DNA of 64,000 nucleotides, from positions 9,130,798 to 9,194,797 of the forward strand of contig NC_051431.1 in assembly GCF_001649575.2 (NCBI RefSeq), written 5' to 3'. The translations under genes were made by a program, and so were the position numbers. This stretch comes from Kryptolebias marmoratus. Its lineage: Eukaryota > Chordata > Actinopteri > Cyprinodontiformes > Rivulidae. The notes under the pieces were generated by a model. It was not told the origin of the DNA. It was given only the letters and a program-made list of their open reading frames with translations, and did not search any database. Shown here piece by piece: positions 52,710 to 64,000 of the stretch (the stretch's first letter is position 1; every line of letters starts with the position of its first letter).

Positions 52710-53288
52710 AACCCTGAGACCCTGACCCTAGTTCTGAGCCAAAAGGCCTTAACCAATCAAACCCAGAGGAAAACCTAACCATAGCCCTGGGCCAAAAGAC
52801 CCTATCCCCCTAAATCGTGAGGAGACCCTAACCCAAGCCCTACGCCAAAAGGTCCTAACCCCTCAAACCCCGAGGAGGCCCTAACCCTAGCCCTGGGCCA
52901 AAAGACCCTAAACCCTTAAACCCTGATGAGACCCTAACCCTAGCCCTGGGACAAAAGACCCTATCCTCCTAAACCGTGAGAAGACCCTAACCCTAGCCCT
53001 GGGCCAAAAGACCATAAACCCTTAAACCCTGATGAGACCCTAACCCTAGCCCTGGGCCAAAAGGACCTAACCCCTCAAACCCTGAGGAGACCCTAACCCT
53101 AGCCCTGGGCCAAAAGGCAATAACCCCTCAAACCCTGGGGAGACCCTAACCCTAGCCCTGGGCAGAAGAACCATAACCCCTCAAACCCTAAGGACACCCA
53201 AACCCTAGACCTGGGCCAAAAGACCCTATCTACCTAAATCGTGAGTAGACGCTAACCCTAGCCCTGGGCCAAAAGACCCTAACCCCTC
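52710..53288. repeat. 53-bp minisatellite with telomere-like CCCTAACCCTAG core
   Basis: About 11 imperfect copies of a 53-bp unit. Unit starts AGACCCTAA at 52982 and 53035 are exactly 53 bp apart. Each unit carries CCCTAACCCTAGCCCTGGGC followed by CAAAAGACC and a variable CTCAAACCCTGAGG part. It ends abruptly at the n at 53289, so the true array length is unknown. Confidence 0.92.
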
Positions 53289-53289
53289 N
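53289..53289. other. Single-n contig junction
   Basis: Left is the 53-bp minisatellite of the ZP/sytl2 contig. Right is the 3' end of a LINE in arhgap32 intron sequence. Confidence 0.8.
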
Positions 53290-53505
53290 GTGTTCTGGGC
53301 ACGTCCCACCGGGAGGAGGCCCAGAGGAAGACCCAGGACACGCTGGAGGGACTATGTTTCTCAGCTGGCCTGGGATCGCCTTGGGATTCCCCCAGAAGAG
53401 CTGGCCCAAGTGGCTGAGGAGAGGGAAGTCTGGATCTCCCTGTTTAGGCTGCTACCCCCATGACCCGACCCCGGATAAGTGGAAGAGAATGGATGGATGG
53501 ATAAC
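53290..53505 (+). mobile_element. Non-LTR retrotransposon 3' end
   Basis: The plus-strand frame TRWRDYVSQLAWDRLGI, PPEELAQVAEEREVW, ISLFRLLPP ends at a TGA (53461-53463), then a short 3' tail closes with ATGGATGGATGG. This is the C-terminus of a fish LINE ORF. Its 5' part is missing at the junction; a fragment of a LINE endonuclease in the same orientation ends at 43604. Confidence 0.8.
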
Positions 53506-54720
53506 TTTGAGCAAAAATCCGATAGTCACGATATTACAGAATTAAAACACAAATGTACACTGCAAAACATAACTTATTTGCTTATTTGCAAAAATGCACT
53601 TAATATTAATTTTGCTGCCTAAAGAATATCATATAATCTTTAATAATGATTACTTTATATGTATTGTGTAATGATAGTAAATAAAATATGTATTTGTAGT
53701 TAGGCCTGTCAAGATAACAAATTTTGATGGATGAAATTATTGTGATAAATGATTATATCGTTTGGAGGCCGTTTTAAACTAATGTAATGATAATAACATA
53801 AAAGTACAAGTACATCCTCTCAAAGATTAATAAACTTTACTTTCAAAAGAACATTTAACACTGGAACTGGAACACAAAATAAACAAAACAACCAAAAACA
53901 AAAATAAAATGGATTCTCAGCCTCCATTAACAAAAAATGCACTTGAAAAAAAACTAAATACATATAAATAAATAAATGGAAATTAAGCCTACATTCAACC
54001 AAAACAGTACATATTATTAAGTCTCTAACCTAAACTGCCCTTCAAAAAGTAATAATCATTAGTTTATATCGAGAAGATGGACAAAACTGCCAGTTTTATG
54101 AACAAAAAGAGCAAACTAACAAAAGCACACGACAACATACCGGCTCTCAAAGGTTCAGAGGTTCCCCTCGGTCATTGGGTTTGAATCTGAAGTGCTCCCA
54201 CACCGCTGCTGTTACTTCCAGCTTCAAACCAGTTCCATTTTGGTTCCATTTCGTTTTTTACCCCAGTATCAAACAGCGTTTCTTTATCTTGCTAACTCCT
54301 CACGGGGGTTAACGCTGCAGAGATACAAGACGGTGTGCCTCAGCTGGCTACCTGACGCGATAGGCCACGCCCCCTTACACTCAGGAAACGAAAAAGGGAG
54401 GGGTCAGTGAAGAGCACCGGAGCTGAGCTTTTTGTCCTCCAGTGTCTTCAGGAGAAAGACAGAGAGACATAAAGAAACAATATCGCAGATAAATGAAAAT
54501 TATCAACCTCATTTTAATTTATTGTGCGATTAATTGTTTATCGCAACAGGCCTATTTGTAGTTTTTATTTTAATGTATTGATATGCACCAGAGACCATAA
54601 GATCCTCATCTCAAGACCTGAGGATCAGAAATTTATAGGCATCACAGGGTCAGTATTCCAGTGGTCCAATTTCACATCCTGCTTCAATGATAAATGGTTT
54701 TGATTTTGACATCAGAGATT
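53506..54720. other. arhgap32 intron, no exon
   Basis: AT-rich sequence. A dispersed segment from about 53700 (GTTAGGCCTGTCAAGATAAC) to 54555 (GTTTATCGCAACAGGCC) has complementary-looking ends and may be one decayed element. This was not aligned. Confidence 0.4.
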
Positions 54721-54734
54721 TTGTTTCCATCTTT

Positions 54735-55060
54735 GCGACTCTCCAGTGGGGGGTACCACAAGGTTTTACTCGTGGACCTCATCTTTTTAATTTATAGGTG
54801 TTATTTTTTGTAGACAGATTATTTTTATGCAGATGATTGTGAAGTATTCTTCCCTCTGAAGCACACTGGGCCATGCTCTGTCCAGCCTCTCCTTGACTGC
54901 CTGGTTGACATGAGGAGTTTGATTGCATTAAATTTTCTGAATTTCAATGAGAAGAAGACAGAAGTCATATTGTTTACACCCAGTTGCACCAACAAAAGAA
55001 CCCCTGCATTGAGACCTTTCCTCCCTTGCCCTTGATGAGAAAAACATTTTCACAATTCTG
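54735..55060 (+). mobile_element. LINE reverse transcriptase relic (Rex1/L2-like)
   Basis: Plus-strand translation gives LQWGVPQGFTRGPHLFNL, then with stops and shifts YADDCEVFFPLKHTGP with the YADD catalytic motif, then LIALNFLNFNEKKTEVILF. The order and wording are those of a non-LTR reverse transcriptase of the Rex1/L2 type. Several frame breaks show it is dead. Confidence 0.75.
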
Positions 55061-55159
55061 GGAGTGAATATGGATTCTTAAGTTATACAAAGGCAATAAA
55101 GGTAAATTCCTAATTTTTTTCAGGTGATGTGGCTGTCTAAAAAAAAGCCTATATGTAAC

Positions 55160-55590
55160 AGCTGAAGGCAGTGAGGGATGCTGTCAGGCTGAAGAAGGAG
55201 TCCTATCGGGCATTCTTGGCCTGTGGGACTCCAGAAGCAGCTGACAGGTACCGGCAGTCCAAGCGGCATGCGGCTCAGATGGTCGCTGAGGCAAAAACTC
55301 GGGCATGGGAGGAGTTTGGAGAGGCCATGGAAAAAGACTTCCGTACGGCTTCGAGGCGATTCTGGTCCACCATACGGCGTCTCAGGAGGGAAAAGCAGTG
55401 CAGCACCAACACTGTTTATAGTGAGGGTGGTGTGATTCTGACCTCGACTCTGGACTTTGTGGGTCGGTGGGCCGAATACTTCGAAGACCTCCTCAATACT
55501 ACTGGCACGTCTTCCATTGAGGAGGCGGAGCCTGGGAGCTTTGGGTCGGACTCTCCAATCTCCGGTGCTGAGGTCACCGAGGTGGTTAAA
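55160..55590 (+). mobile_element. LINE polyprotein fragment between endonuclease and reverse transcriptase
   Basis: An open frame reads AVRDAVRLKKESYRAFLACG, TPEAADRYRQSKRHAAQ, KTRAWEEFGEAMEKDF, then NTVYSEGGVILTSTLDFVGRW and SPISGAEVTEVVKKF. It is the linker region of the same kind of fish LINE as at 43470 and 53290. It stops where the reverse transcriptase would begin. Confidence 0.8.
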
Positions 55591-55599
55591 AAGTTCAGT

Positions 55600-58129
55600 A
55601 CAAAATATATGTTTAGAGTTTCTGATTTAATAAAAACATATCTGTTCTGTTGTATCAGTTTGATCCTGCTGCAGTTTAGTCTCTGGGGTTTAGAGCTTTA
55701 AAGTGTCCAATATTAAAGATGATTAAACTGCTGAGTGACAGAAAGCTTTCACTCTGCTGCTCAACACAATGTTAATGATCATGTTATAGAATAATACTAA
55801 TGTAAATGTGAGTTTTACCTGCAAAGGGAAGATGAGGTAAGGTGGTAGCCATTAAAATTAAAAAGCAAGAACACAATACACTTTTATTAATCAGAGAAGT
55901 TAAATTTTATCTTCTGGCTGTAACCAGGCTGTTGGTATTTAGTGAAGCTGTTTAGAGTCTGAAATGTCTGTGGTATAAAAAAAATCATTTAATGTTAGAA
56001 TTTCTCTGGACAATCTGAAGCTGGTGCTGTCAGCCTCAGTGTTTTATCAGATAGATTTATTTACTAATGTTTGTTCACAATAAAATGTTTAAGGTAAAAA
56101 AAAAAAGGATTATTTGTGAAAAAAATCACCAGATTACTGAACTGTCACTGGACAAATATAAATAATCTCCTCCAGATTATTAGACAGAGAATTTCTTCAA
56201 ATAAAAATAAAACCTAACAGAAAAATATTTACAGTATACTTGATTTAAAAGTCAGGTTGTAGCTTCTTTAATATTTTTATTTTTTGTGCTTACAGCTGCA
56301 CCCCATCACAAATGTTTCGCCTACAAGATCTCTATTAAAATAATTAGCAGCTTTGTCCAAAGTAATATTTGAAAACAATTTAAACAATTTAAATTAGATT
56401 ACCAAATCATTCCTCGGCTGCTGATCAATAATTAAGCATTAAGAGCAGAGGACATGTCAGCTGGACAACAGCAGATCGACAGTAAAAAATATTGTTTTTG
56501 TTTTGGTAAAACTAAAACTAAATTATCACTGTGCTGACATTTTAACTAGAATCTTCTTTTAGCATCATTAGCATAGTTAGCATTGCTAACAGTAACAGCG
56601 GCCTCAGCTGAAGTGTTCCCAACTCAAAAAGCGTCTAACATCCTGATCCTGTGCTTCAGGACAGATGTGGAAAAGTCAAAGGAGCAATCAGAGCTGCAGT
56701 CCACTCTTCTGTCAGCTGAGCTGCAGCTCACATGATGAACAGCTTCTTCTTCTGATTTTATTTTTATTTTTTAAATGCCCTAAACACAGTCCATGTATCC
56801 AACTTCATGTTTTCTCCAGGCAGTAAAAACCTTCCTCAGGAGCAGTGCAGAGAGGTGCTGCGGGAGGTAGAGGTTTGTCTGGGATGTGTTCGCTGACTGG
56901 AAAAATATCTGATTTTTGCATGTTGACAGGCCATTCAGGCAGAATGTTGGCCCATGCTGGTCACAAGATGATTCCTGGGTGCTTTTATTGTTTTAATGGT
57001 TCCTAATTTTAGCTCTGTAGATTTTTGAATTTTATCCCATGTCTTGTGCTTGTTTGTTTTATTGTCCAGCACTTTGATTGGCCTTGTTGCTGTTTTTAAG
57101 TGCTTTAAAATAGTGGTTTCATATGATAGTAATAATAAGGAGACTGATAAAACATAATGAGCATGTTGACAGTCACTCTGTTTTAAATTTGTCAGCTTTT
57201 AGATAACTCAGAACAGATTTTTAAACAATTTGTGATCAACGTTTTTATTTATAACATTTTATTTATGATGATATTTAGGATCAAGGCCATTTTTTTTATT
57301 TTATCACACTTAGTCAAAATAAATTTAAATTTTAAATATAGTTCCAGCTAAAACACCAGAGTCAACAGGTTGTTTATTAATGTTTATTTATAGTTCAAGT
57401 AATTGTGGCTATTCTTTGCCATTCTGTAACACTGAGAGTTTGTTTCAAAACAGCATTACCTTGAAAATAGAGATGGATGTTGCTACTCTTGTAGACAAGC
57501 CATGACTGACGGAGCTTTTCACTAAACAACATGTACTGTTGTGGAAAACATAAAATCCAGACTCAGACTGAGAATCTTCTTAAGAGTAAAAGTTTATTTT
57601 GTTGTGCCCAAGGCAAAGCAAGCACATGTATTCAACAGATAATCAGAATGCTCTAAAAAAATGTTAAAGTTTTAAAGTTTTGCTTGTGTCCAAGCAGCTG
57701 GCTGGAAAATTCCACCTGACACAATACCTTAGACACCCAGCCCTGTAGTGTGTAAGCCCACTGCTAAGAAACACACCTGCACAAGCAGTCAGGAAGGGAC
57801 GCACAGATTTTGTTTTCATTTTTAAGACTGCACAAGTGACCGGAAGGTGGAAACAAAAAATATAAAAGCTTTGTCTCTGGTATCTTATTAAAAGACATCT
57901 GAACCGTCTAATCTAAAAAATGAATGGTTTTGTCACTATGACCTTTTAACACAGTGATATTCTTTGAAACCAGTAACTGACCTTTTCCCACACCTGAAGC
58001 AGCCTTTTTGTCAGAGTCATTAAGCTGAACATCACTGGTTCTACAACAAAAGTCAAAGGGTTGAACATCTTGGAACATCACTAGATGGAGTTAGTTAAGT
58101 GTTGGTAAATGATTTTTTTTCTCTCCTAG
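55600..58129. other. arhgap32 intron, no exon
   Basis: AT-rich sequence with scattered A/T runs. I could support no coding sequence, RNA gene or clear repeat. Confidence 0.55.
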
Positions 58130-58237
58130 GACCCTGGAGTTCCTGATGAGACACCTGTCCCGCCTGGCAGCATTCAGTTATGTCACCAACATGCATAGTA
58201 AGAACCTGGCCATCGTCTGGGCCCCCAACCTGCTCAG
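58130..58237 (+). CDS. arhgap32: arhgap32 RhoGAP exon (final block of the domain seen)
   Basis: A 108-nt exon with acceptor CTCCTAG and donor CAG|GTGAGA encodes TLEFLMRHLSRLAAFSYVT, then NMHSKNLAIVWAPNLLR. The NLAIVWAPNLL block closes the conserved RhoGAP core. It joins in phase with the exon at 43189-43271. The next exon, expected to begin with a serine-lysine stretch, was not found before the window end. Confidence 0.93.
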
Positions 58238-60170
58238 GTGAGAGCTTCTGCTCAGCACAATATTCTTTATACATCACAATCCACTAGATTGGAAAAACTT
58301 CTCTCTGGTAACTCCTGTTTCAAAGAACATGTAGCTTTTATAATTGAGTATAACTCATGATGTATTTTATATCACAGGATAAGTTTCTCTTCTTTTGGCT
58401 ACTTTAAGTATTTGTTGAAGTAGCCTTGATGGGTTCTTGACCGTCAATCATAAAGTAGTCCTTTTGTTTGAGCAAAAGTAACATGAAGCCACTTTCTCGA
58501 TATTTCTGTTTGATTGTTAAAAAATAAATACATAAATATTTGTAGATACCAGCCAGCAGGATAATAGTTTTAAACCACATGGAGGTATGACTCAGTATTT
58601 TATCTGCTTTGTATTTTTATTTAGCTGACAGTTCATTCCACCAGGGAAAGAATGGTCTTCAGTGAGATTCATTTTGTTGTTGGTTGTTCTCTTTTACTCT
58701 GAACACACACAGATCACACTTTATCTGCTCCTAATTCTGCGTCTCACTTCATACTTTGATCATTGTGGTTCTGAAACTGTAGAGGTGGGTCGGTTAAAGA
58801 ACACCCCCACCTACTCCCACAAAGCGAGTGATTCTGAGTGATTAGTTTGGTGCAAAAAGTTAATAAAATGGTCTGAGAAGTTATTACTTCACACAATAAT
58901 TAAAGGAGCTTTCATTTGGAAAGCAAAACATGTTTGCTAAACAATCTTTTTCTTCTTGAGTTGATCATGTAGGACAATTGAACACAATCTGCAGCCTTTT
59001 TATGATTTGATTTACACCAGGTGTTTTTCTATGGGCCACAGAACTAGGACTGTTGCAGGTTAAACTCAGCTCTGCCAAATATAAATTTTAGAATTAATAT
59101 TATGATTTTCATTAGCTATAAGTAGACATTGTAACTAGACAATAAAAATCGGAACCAGTCATGTAGAGAATTTCAAGGGTATACATTTTTTGTATGCATG
59201 TTTTGCAGTGTTTTAAACACAACCATTAAATAAACAAGTCAAAACTGCACATTTTGTATTTCTTTTTTCCAGTAAAAGAAATCTGTTTTTCTTGTGTTTA
59301 AACAAGTGCAATGAAGTCATCTTTCATACTTGAGGGAGAAATGAAGGACAGCTGCAGGTGATGTCACAGAGAAGGGTCTGTATCATGTGTAGGAAGTTGT
59401 CCTTTTTTGTTTCTTAGGGCACATTACCACAGCAGAGTCCTCCGAACACTTTGATAAACTCCCCATCAAAGAAGACAGCTCACAAAACTAGTCTGGACTA
59501 ATCCCTGGATGTAATTCTTGGTTGAATGGCCTGGTTTCTTTACACTTTGATCTGTATTTCTCTGTGTTTCATTCAACCGTTACAAACAACATTGTGTTTT
59601 TCACAAACTGAGTTCACTGCTTTGCAGCTGACTTCAGTAAATAAACACTTAGGAGTTCAAACCTTAAAATTCTGTATTAGGCTTTGTATATTTACTGTAT
59701 GCTGACATGATGCTAACAGCTTGCTCACAGACAGGAAGCTGCTGATGTAAACGTCATAGAGCTCGCCTTCATAATAAAAACACTGCAAAGCCAATTTCAT
59801 AATTAAAGTAGAGATTTTTGATTTCTGTGCAGAATTATTTATATTTTACTTCAGATTTTTCATTGGCCTGTATTTACTTAAAAGGGACCTATTCTGCTTC
59901 CTTGAACAGGTTAGGATAGGTCTGTGGGCTGTACAGAACATGTTCATTACATTTAATACACAAAATCATCCTCAGATATTCAGATTTCACCTGATCAGTT
60001 CTGCCTGTTTTAGCTCATTTCATAATGAGTGGTTTTAGGGCTATGTCACTATTATGCAAATAAGCTGCTGTTGGCCACGCCCCCCAACTCAGTGTCTCGC
60101 CTCAGAACATAAAAACTCTCTGAAGGATTAAACTCTGCCGATCTGATGCACATTTATATTGTTATTAATT

Positions 60171-60259
<89 letters not shown>

Positions 60260-60640
60260 GTTTTTGAGGTCGACCTGCTCTTGGCAGATTATTATTATTA
60301 TTCTTTCCATTTTTTGATTGTGGACTTAACTGAACTCTTGGGGATGGTTAGGGCCTTGGAAATCCTTTTGCATTTATCCCCTGATTTGCACTTTTGAATA
60401 AACTTTTCTCTGAATTGAATTAAGCCATTTCTTTTTAAAGGGGGTGAATATTTAAGCAGTCACTGTATAAAGATTTGTACTGTAAGGTGAGCCCTGGAGG
60501 TGCCTCTATTCATAGTGAAGCAGCCTTATAAATTAACCTTGTTATCAACTAAGAAATTAATTTCTCAAAGATGCTGCAGTAAAATAACCAAAAACTGTAC
60601 TTTAGAAGCTATTATACAAGACTGAAGTAAACTTTGATCA
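58238..60640. other. arhgap32 intron, no exon
   Basis: AT-rich intron containing the (TA)n array. No conserved exon is seen. Confidence 0.55.
60174..60258. repeat. (TA)n microsatellite, about 42 units
   Basis: A pure TA dinucleotide run of about 85 bp in the arhgap32 intron. It is self-complementary, able to form a cruciform, and its true length may be misassembled. Confidence 0.95.
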
Positions 60641-60649
60641 TAACAATGT

Positions 60650-62050
60650 GGTCTGAATTTGTTTAAGTGTTTAAAACGTGACCTGTATAGAACAACCTTT
60701 TCTCGCAGAGACTTGGGAACGATGGGACGGTTTTCTCTGAATATCAGTGATGACTCTAGCCAGTTCATGACCCACAAGAAAAATGTGGCTAAAATGTGTG
60801 GCACCAGCCAGTTTTGTGAACAAATCCTCCATACGAGGCGAAGGGTGACAGTCCATTATCACAATTTTATTAGGTTCACAGAGATTAACACAAAGCTTCA
60901 AGTCTTCTTTTCATATTCGTGCTACCACTGGAGGACTCACCCATTCAGATGCATCCACTGGTTCAGTGATGCCTGCTTAGAGTAAGCACTTGTGCTCTGC
61001 TGAAACCTCTTTACGTATGCTGATTGGTAGATGTCTCAGTTTTTGGCGTATAGGTTGCACTTTGTTGTTTACTTGAACCTTGTGGACATACCAAGATGGT
61101 GGTCTGAAGCAGAATCAACATTATTCACCATGCATGTGTTCTTTTTCATCATCCTCTTTAGTGAAAGTCACTTTTCCACCAATGACATTAATCTGCAGTG
61201 CTTTGATCAGATCCAGGCCCAGTAGTGATGATCCAGTCTTCACTATATAGAATAAAGCTGGAACTTGTTGTTTTGATTTGCTACTTTTGCTTTAGCTTAT
61301 AGGCAGCCAGTGACAGGTAGATCACCTTTTGCTATTACGACTATGTAAAATTTGGGTTCTGTCAGTGGGCATTGTTCAAAATCTTATTTGTGGACAGTTT
61401 CTGGTAAAATAGACACAGAAGTGCCAGTGTCTACATTTAACTCTAGGACCTGGGAGTTTCCTTGTGGTGCTTCAATGGTCACTTGGTGATTGTATAAAAT
61501 GCTACAGCCATCAGCAGTATTGCTAACTCAAGAACAATCACTACTCTCGCTACACCCACTCATAAATTTGCATACTTTAGCAAAACGTCCCTTTTTCATG
61601 CATTTATGACAGTTAGCAGCAGGACAGTTTTTATCATTTGCCAGGTATTTATCTGATCCACATCTGAAGTAGTGACGTTTTTTGTGACATGCCTAGATAT
61701 GTGTTTTTCCAGTGCAACTATGGCTTCATCAAACGTGGTACCTTGATCTGGTAATGTGTAGAAAAGACTATCCTTCTGACCTTAAGCATTATAGTAAAAT
61801 GGCACGTTGCCTTTTCTCAGGCCTCTCGTGTCCAAGCATGTATTTCTGGAACATTTTCCACCACATTGTAAACTGGACTGTAGGCTTGCCAACATGATGC
61901 AGGAACAGCAGTGGACCCTGTACACTTTTGGGCTTAAAATCCTTTAGAACCGGAGCCCATGACTACAGTTCCCTCATAACACTGAGTGACTAGTTTTTCC
62001 AGGCATTCACTCTCTTCTAAAAACTGTAGAATTTGTCTCACCATTGTCTC
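60650..62050 (-). mobile_element. LTR retrotransposon gag-pol relic (Ty3/Gypsy-like)
   Basis: Read on the minus strand, three domains occur in the expected order. A zinc-knuckle remnant CHKCMKKGRFAKVC lies at about 61570-61610, with Arg in the place of the usual His. A protease active-site segment VDTGTSVSILPE lies at about 61400-61440 and is soon followed by a stop. A reverse-transcriptase piece, DCHPSPRMEDLFTKLAGATH, lies at about 60780-60860. Frames are broken and no LTRs were recognised. It lies within the arhgap32 intron. The clade name is inferred from the reverse-transcriptase wording. Confidence 0.75.
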
Positions 62051-64000
62051 TGCTTGTTTGCCTCTGCCTGCTTCTGGGTGCATTGCATTAAAATAAAAAA
62101 AATACATAATGGAAACAATTCACCTTATTCAAACAAAAATCAAAAGTATTGAACAAGACCACCTGGAAAACATCAGTGCCAAGTTTCATAGTGATTGGAA
62201 AACGTGATGCTAACTTACTAGCATTTAGTTGTTTACAGAACTTCCCCACCAAAAACCTATAATTAAGTTACAGAAGATCAAAGATTTGGGTATAGGAAAA
62301 AAATTATATAAATCAAAGAGCATATCCAGCAAATGTTAGCTCTGTAGGACAAAATAGTAATTTTTTAAGTGTGTCAATTACATGCCAGGCCCACTTTCAC
62401 CAATCATTATATTGTAAGGAATAGTGTAAGGACACTCAGAGGGGACCCGGAAAATCAACCACACACAGGAGTGTACAAAAGGGAAAAACTTTACTTTTCA
62501 GAAACTGGTTTCTGCTCCGGGAGAGGACATCAAACACAGCACTGTAGAGCCGTGGACGGGTGGAGCAGAGGGACAGAGGGTCTGAGGACAGGGTGATGCA
62601 GGAAACCACTGGAACAGGCTTCAGTAGAAGCAATGAAGATCTCCACGAGGAGATCCCAAACGCAACACCCAGAGACTAGTCGATGATAAGGCAGAGGTCA
62701 TACACAGGAGGTCAGAGAGAGCAAACTTAGCTTAGAGGGGNNNNNNNNNNNNNNNNNNNNNNNNNNNNNNNNNNNNNGGAGGGGTAAATCCGTGGACAGA
62801 AAGGGGTCGTAGAACACTGAAGGCTTGGAAGGAAAACGCTGGATCTCTACTGGCTCGTGGCTGTCGATAATCTGGCAAGGAGGCAGAGACTGAGGGGTGT
62901 TTAAGTAGGGCAAGGCCCAGGTGGAACAGATAAGTAATCAGGCATGGCAGGTGAGCTGAATGAGTGCTAAACACAGCATGGACAGGACATGAATCATAAC
63001 AGAATAGTTCAGATTTTGGTCCCAACCAAGTGTTTAAAATTTGGTTGAAATTTGCTTGGTCAGTTTTGATATAAACTAGTCACAATGCTAGTTCCCCCTA
63101 GAGTTTATATGTATGAAATTTAGTACACCTACTCAGGAGGGCAAAATTAACCAAGTAGTATTAATTAAATATGGATGTGTTAAAATACATAAGATATGCC
63201 CAATTCTACATTGTGCTAGCCATCTCGTAAAACATGCATTAACATACTTCGTATTCTTGTATAACATTTTGTTGGCTTCTATACTAGATTTTATATAAGA
63301 TATTTTAGGCTGATCAGGTTTGAGCCCTTGAAAGAGATAATGTGTAAAGGCTTTGTACATTTTGCTGATTTGCATAAACAATTCTACATTTTCAAAGCAA
63401 ACTTATATCGACAGAAAAAATCAGCAACCTTCTACAATTAGGGGAATGAAAAGTACTTGTTGGTGGGGTCTAGAATTTAGGAGTTAGAAATCAAAAGTTT
63501 TGACCATAATCATAGTGCCCTCTATAGGTTGACGCATGTAGTTTTCTTAATGTTGCATAGCAGTTAGCATATTTTATTTTTCCTTGAAAAACTTCTCTGA
63601 ATCTTTAACAGTTTAGGCTACATGTCTGAGTTAGTAAAAATATTTCTTTGAGACAAAGAAAAACAGTGGCTGGTGGCCGAGTATTGGCTTCTTGAGCTTA
63701 GCAGTCTGAGCCTGTAAAAGAAACAGGAAGCCACCTACACATTGGGCCACCACCTGTGAGGAAAACAGTAGATTTACCTTTATGAAATTCCTTGCTGCTG
63801 AAATGTGCTATACAAATAATATTAATCAATATTAAATATATTAAATATTGCGTGGCAATATGCTGGTGTAGATTCTCAGTCATCCAGGCCATGGTAAATT
63901 CAAAAAAAGTTAAAAAACAAAAACAACTGGACTTCTATTCTGTAGCTGAAGACGTTTCGCTTCTCATCCGAGGAGCTTTCTCAATTCAGAAATAGAGAGT
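62051..64000. other. arhgap32 intron or downstream sequence, repeat debris
   Basis: No exon is supported. The segment at 62440-63000 (GGGGACCCGGAAAATC to ATGAATCATAACAG) looks like a dispersed repeat split by an N block. The segment ending GAAGACGTTTCGCTTCTCAT at the right edge (about 63860-64000) resembles the start of another dispersed fish element. Confidence 0.45.
62741..62777. other. Assembly gap (37 N)
   Basis: Unresolved bases inside dispersed-repeat sequence. Confidence 0.98.

Noticed and set aside
52710..53288. CRISPR-like array
   Set aside because: Units are contiguous 53-bp minisatellite copies without constant repeats and unique spacers, in a vertebrate genome.
55171..55701. 176-codon frame as a host gene
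   Set aside because: Its residues match the linker region of fish LINE polyproteins and it ends in unrelated sequence.
33854..58237. True nested or trans-spliced ZP-arhgap32 gene
   Set aside because: Every change of series falls on an N junction, so assembly error explains it more simply than biology.

Overview
This window is nuclear DNA of a ray-finned (teleost) fish. The evidence is the split-gene structure (GT-AG introns of about 70 bp to several kb), vertebrate single-copy genes with fish-like protein sequences, (CA)n microsatellites, fish tRNA-derived SINEs, hAT-type palindromic MITEs, and remnants of LINE and LTR retrotransposons. Nothing prokaryotic or viral was seen, apart from decayed retroelements.

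Layout. Positions 1-8525 carry the 3' exons of a Roundabout receptor (robo3-like), cut by the left edge and running rightwards. Two of its introns are filled with diverged minisatellites. From 8.5 to 19.4 kb I identified no gene. A complete lim2 gene (four-helix lens fibre membrane protein, 173 aa) lies at 19428-22032 on the plus strand. Tail to tail with it is a complete hspa8 gene (constitutive Hsc70, 650 aa, eight coding exons) at 26095-23341 on the minus strand; its non-coding first exon ends at 27550 and a promoter with a heat-shock-element-like site lies beyond. From 28 to 33.7 kb there are mostly repeat relics.

From 33.8 kb the assembly becomes a mosaic. Two tandem copies of a ZPLD1-like zona-pellucida-domain membrane protein gene (33854-38713 and 39898-48673) alternate with RhoGAP-domain exons of arhgap32 (35850, 42166, 43189 and 58130), all on the plus strand. 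The 3' half of a sytl2-like gene (tandem C2 domains, minus strand) follows at 51798-49910. Every switch between the ZP/sytl2 series and the arhgap32 series coincides with a run of N or a single n (34437, 37246-37636, 40487, 43605, 53289). The most economical reading is that contigs from two loci, or from two neighbouring parts of one locus, were interleaved during scaffolding, and that both ZP copies lost their ZP-N exons in the gaps. From 53.3 kb to the end the sequence is arhgap32 intron, one more RhoGAP exon, and retroelement debris.

No operon-like cooperation is expected here. The genes are independent vertebrate loci: axon guidance receptor, lens membrane protein, chaperone, egg-coat or extracellular-matrix-type ZP proteins, Rho GTPase regulator, and Rab27-effector-type vesicle protein. 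I found no convincing undescribed biological system. The points most worth checking are the interleaved assembly, a lost splice donor in ZP copy 1, the very short leaders predicted for both ZP genes, and several unusual tandem repeats.
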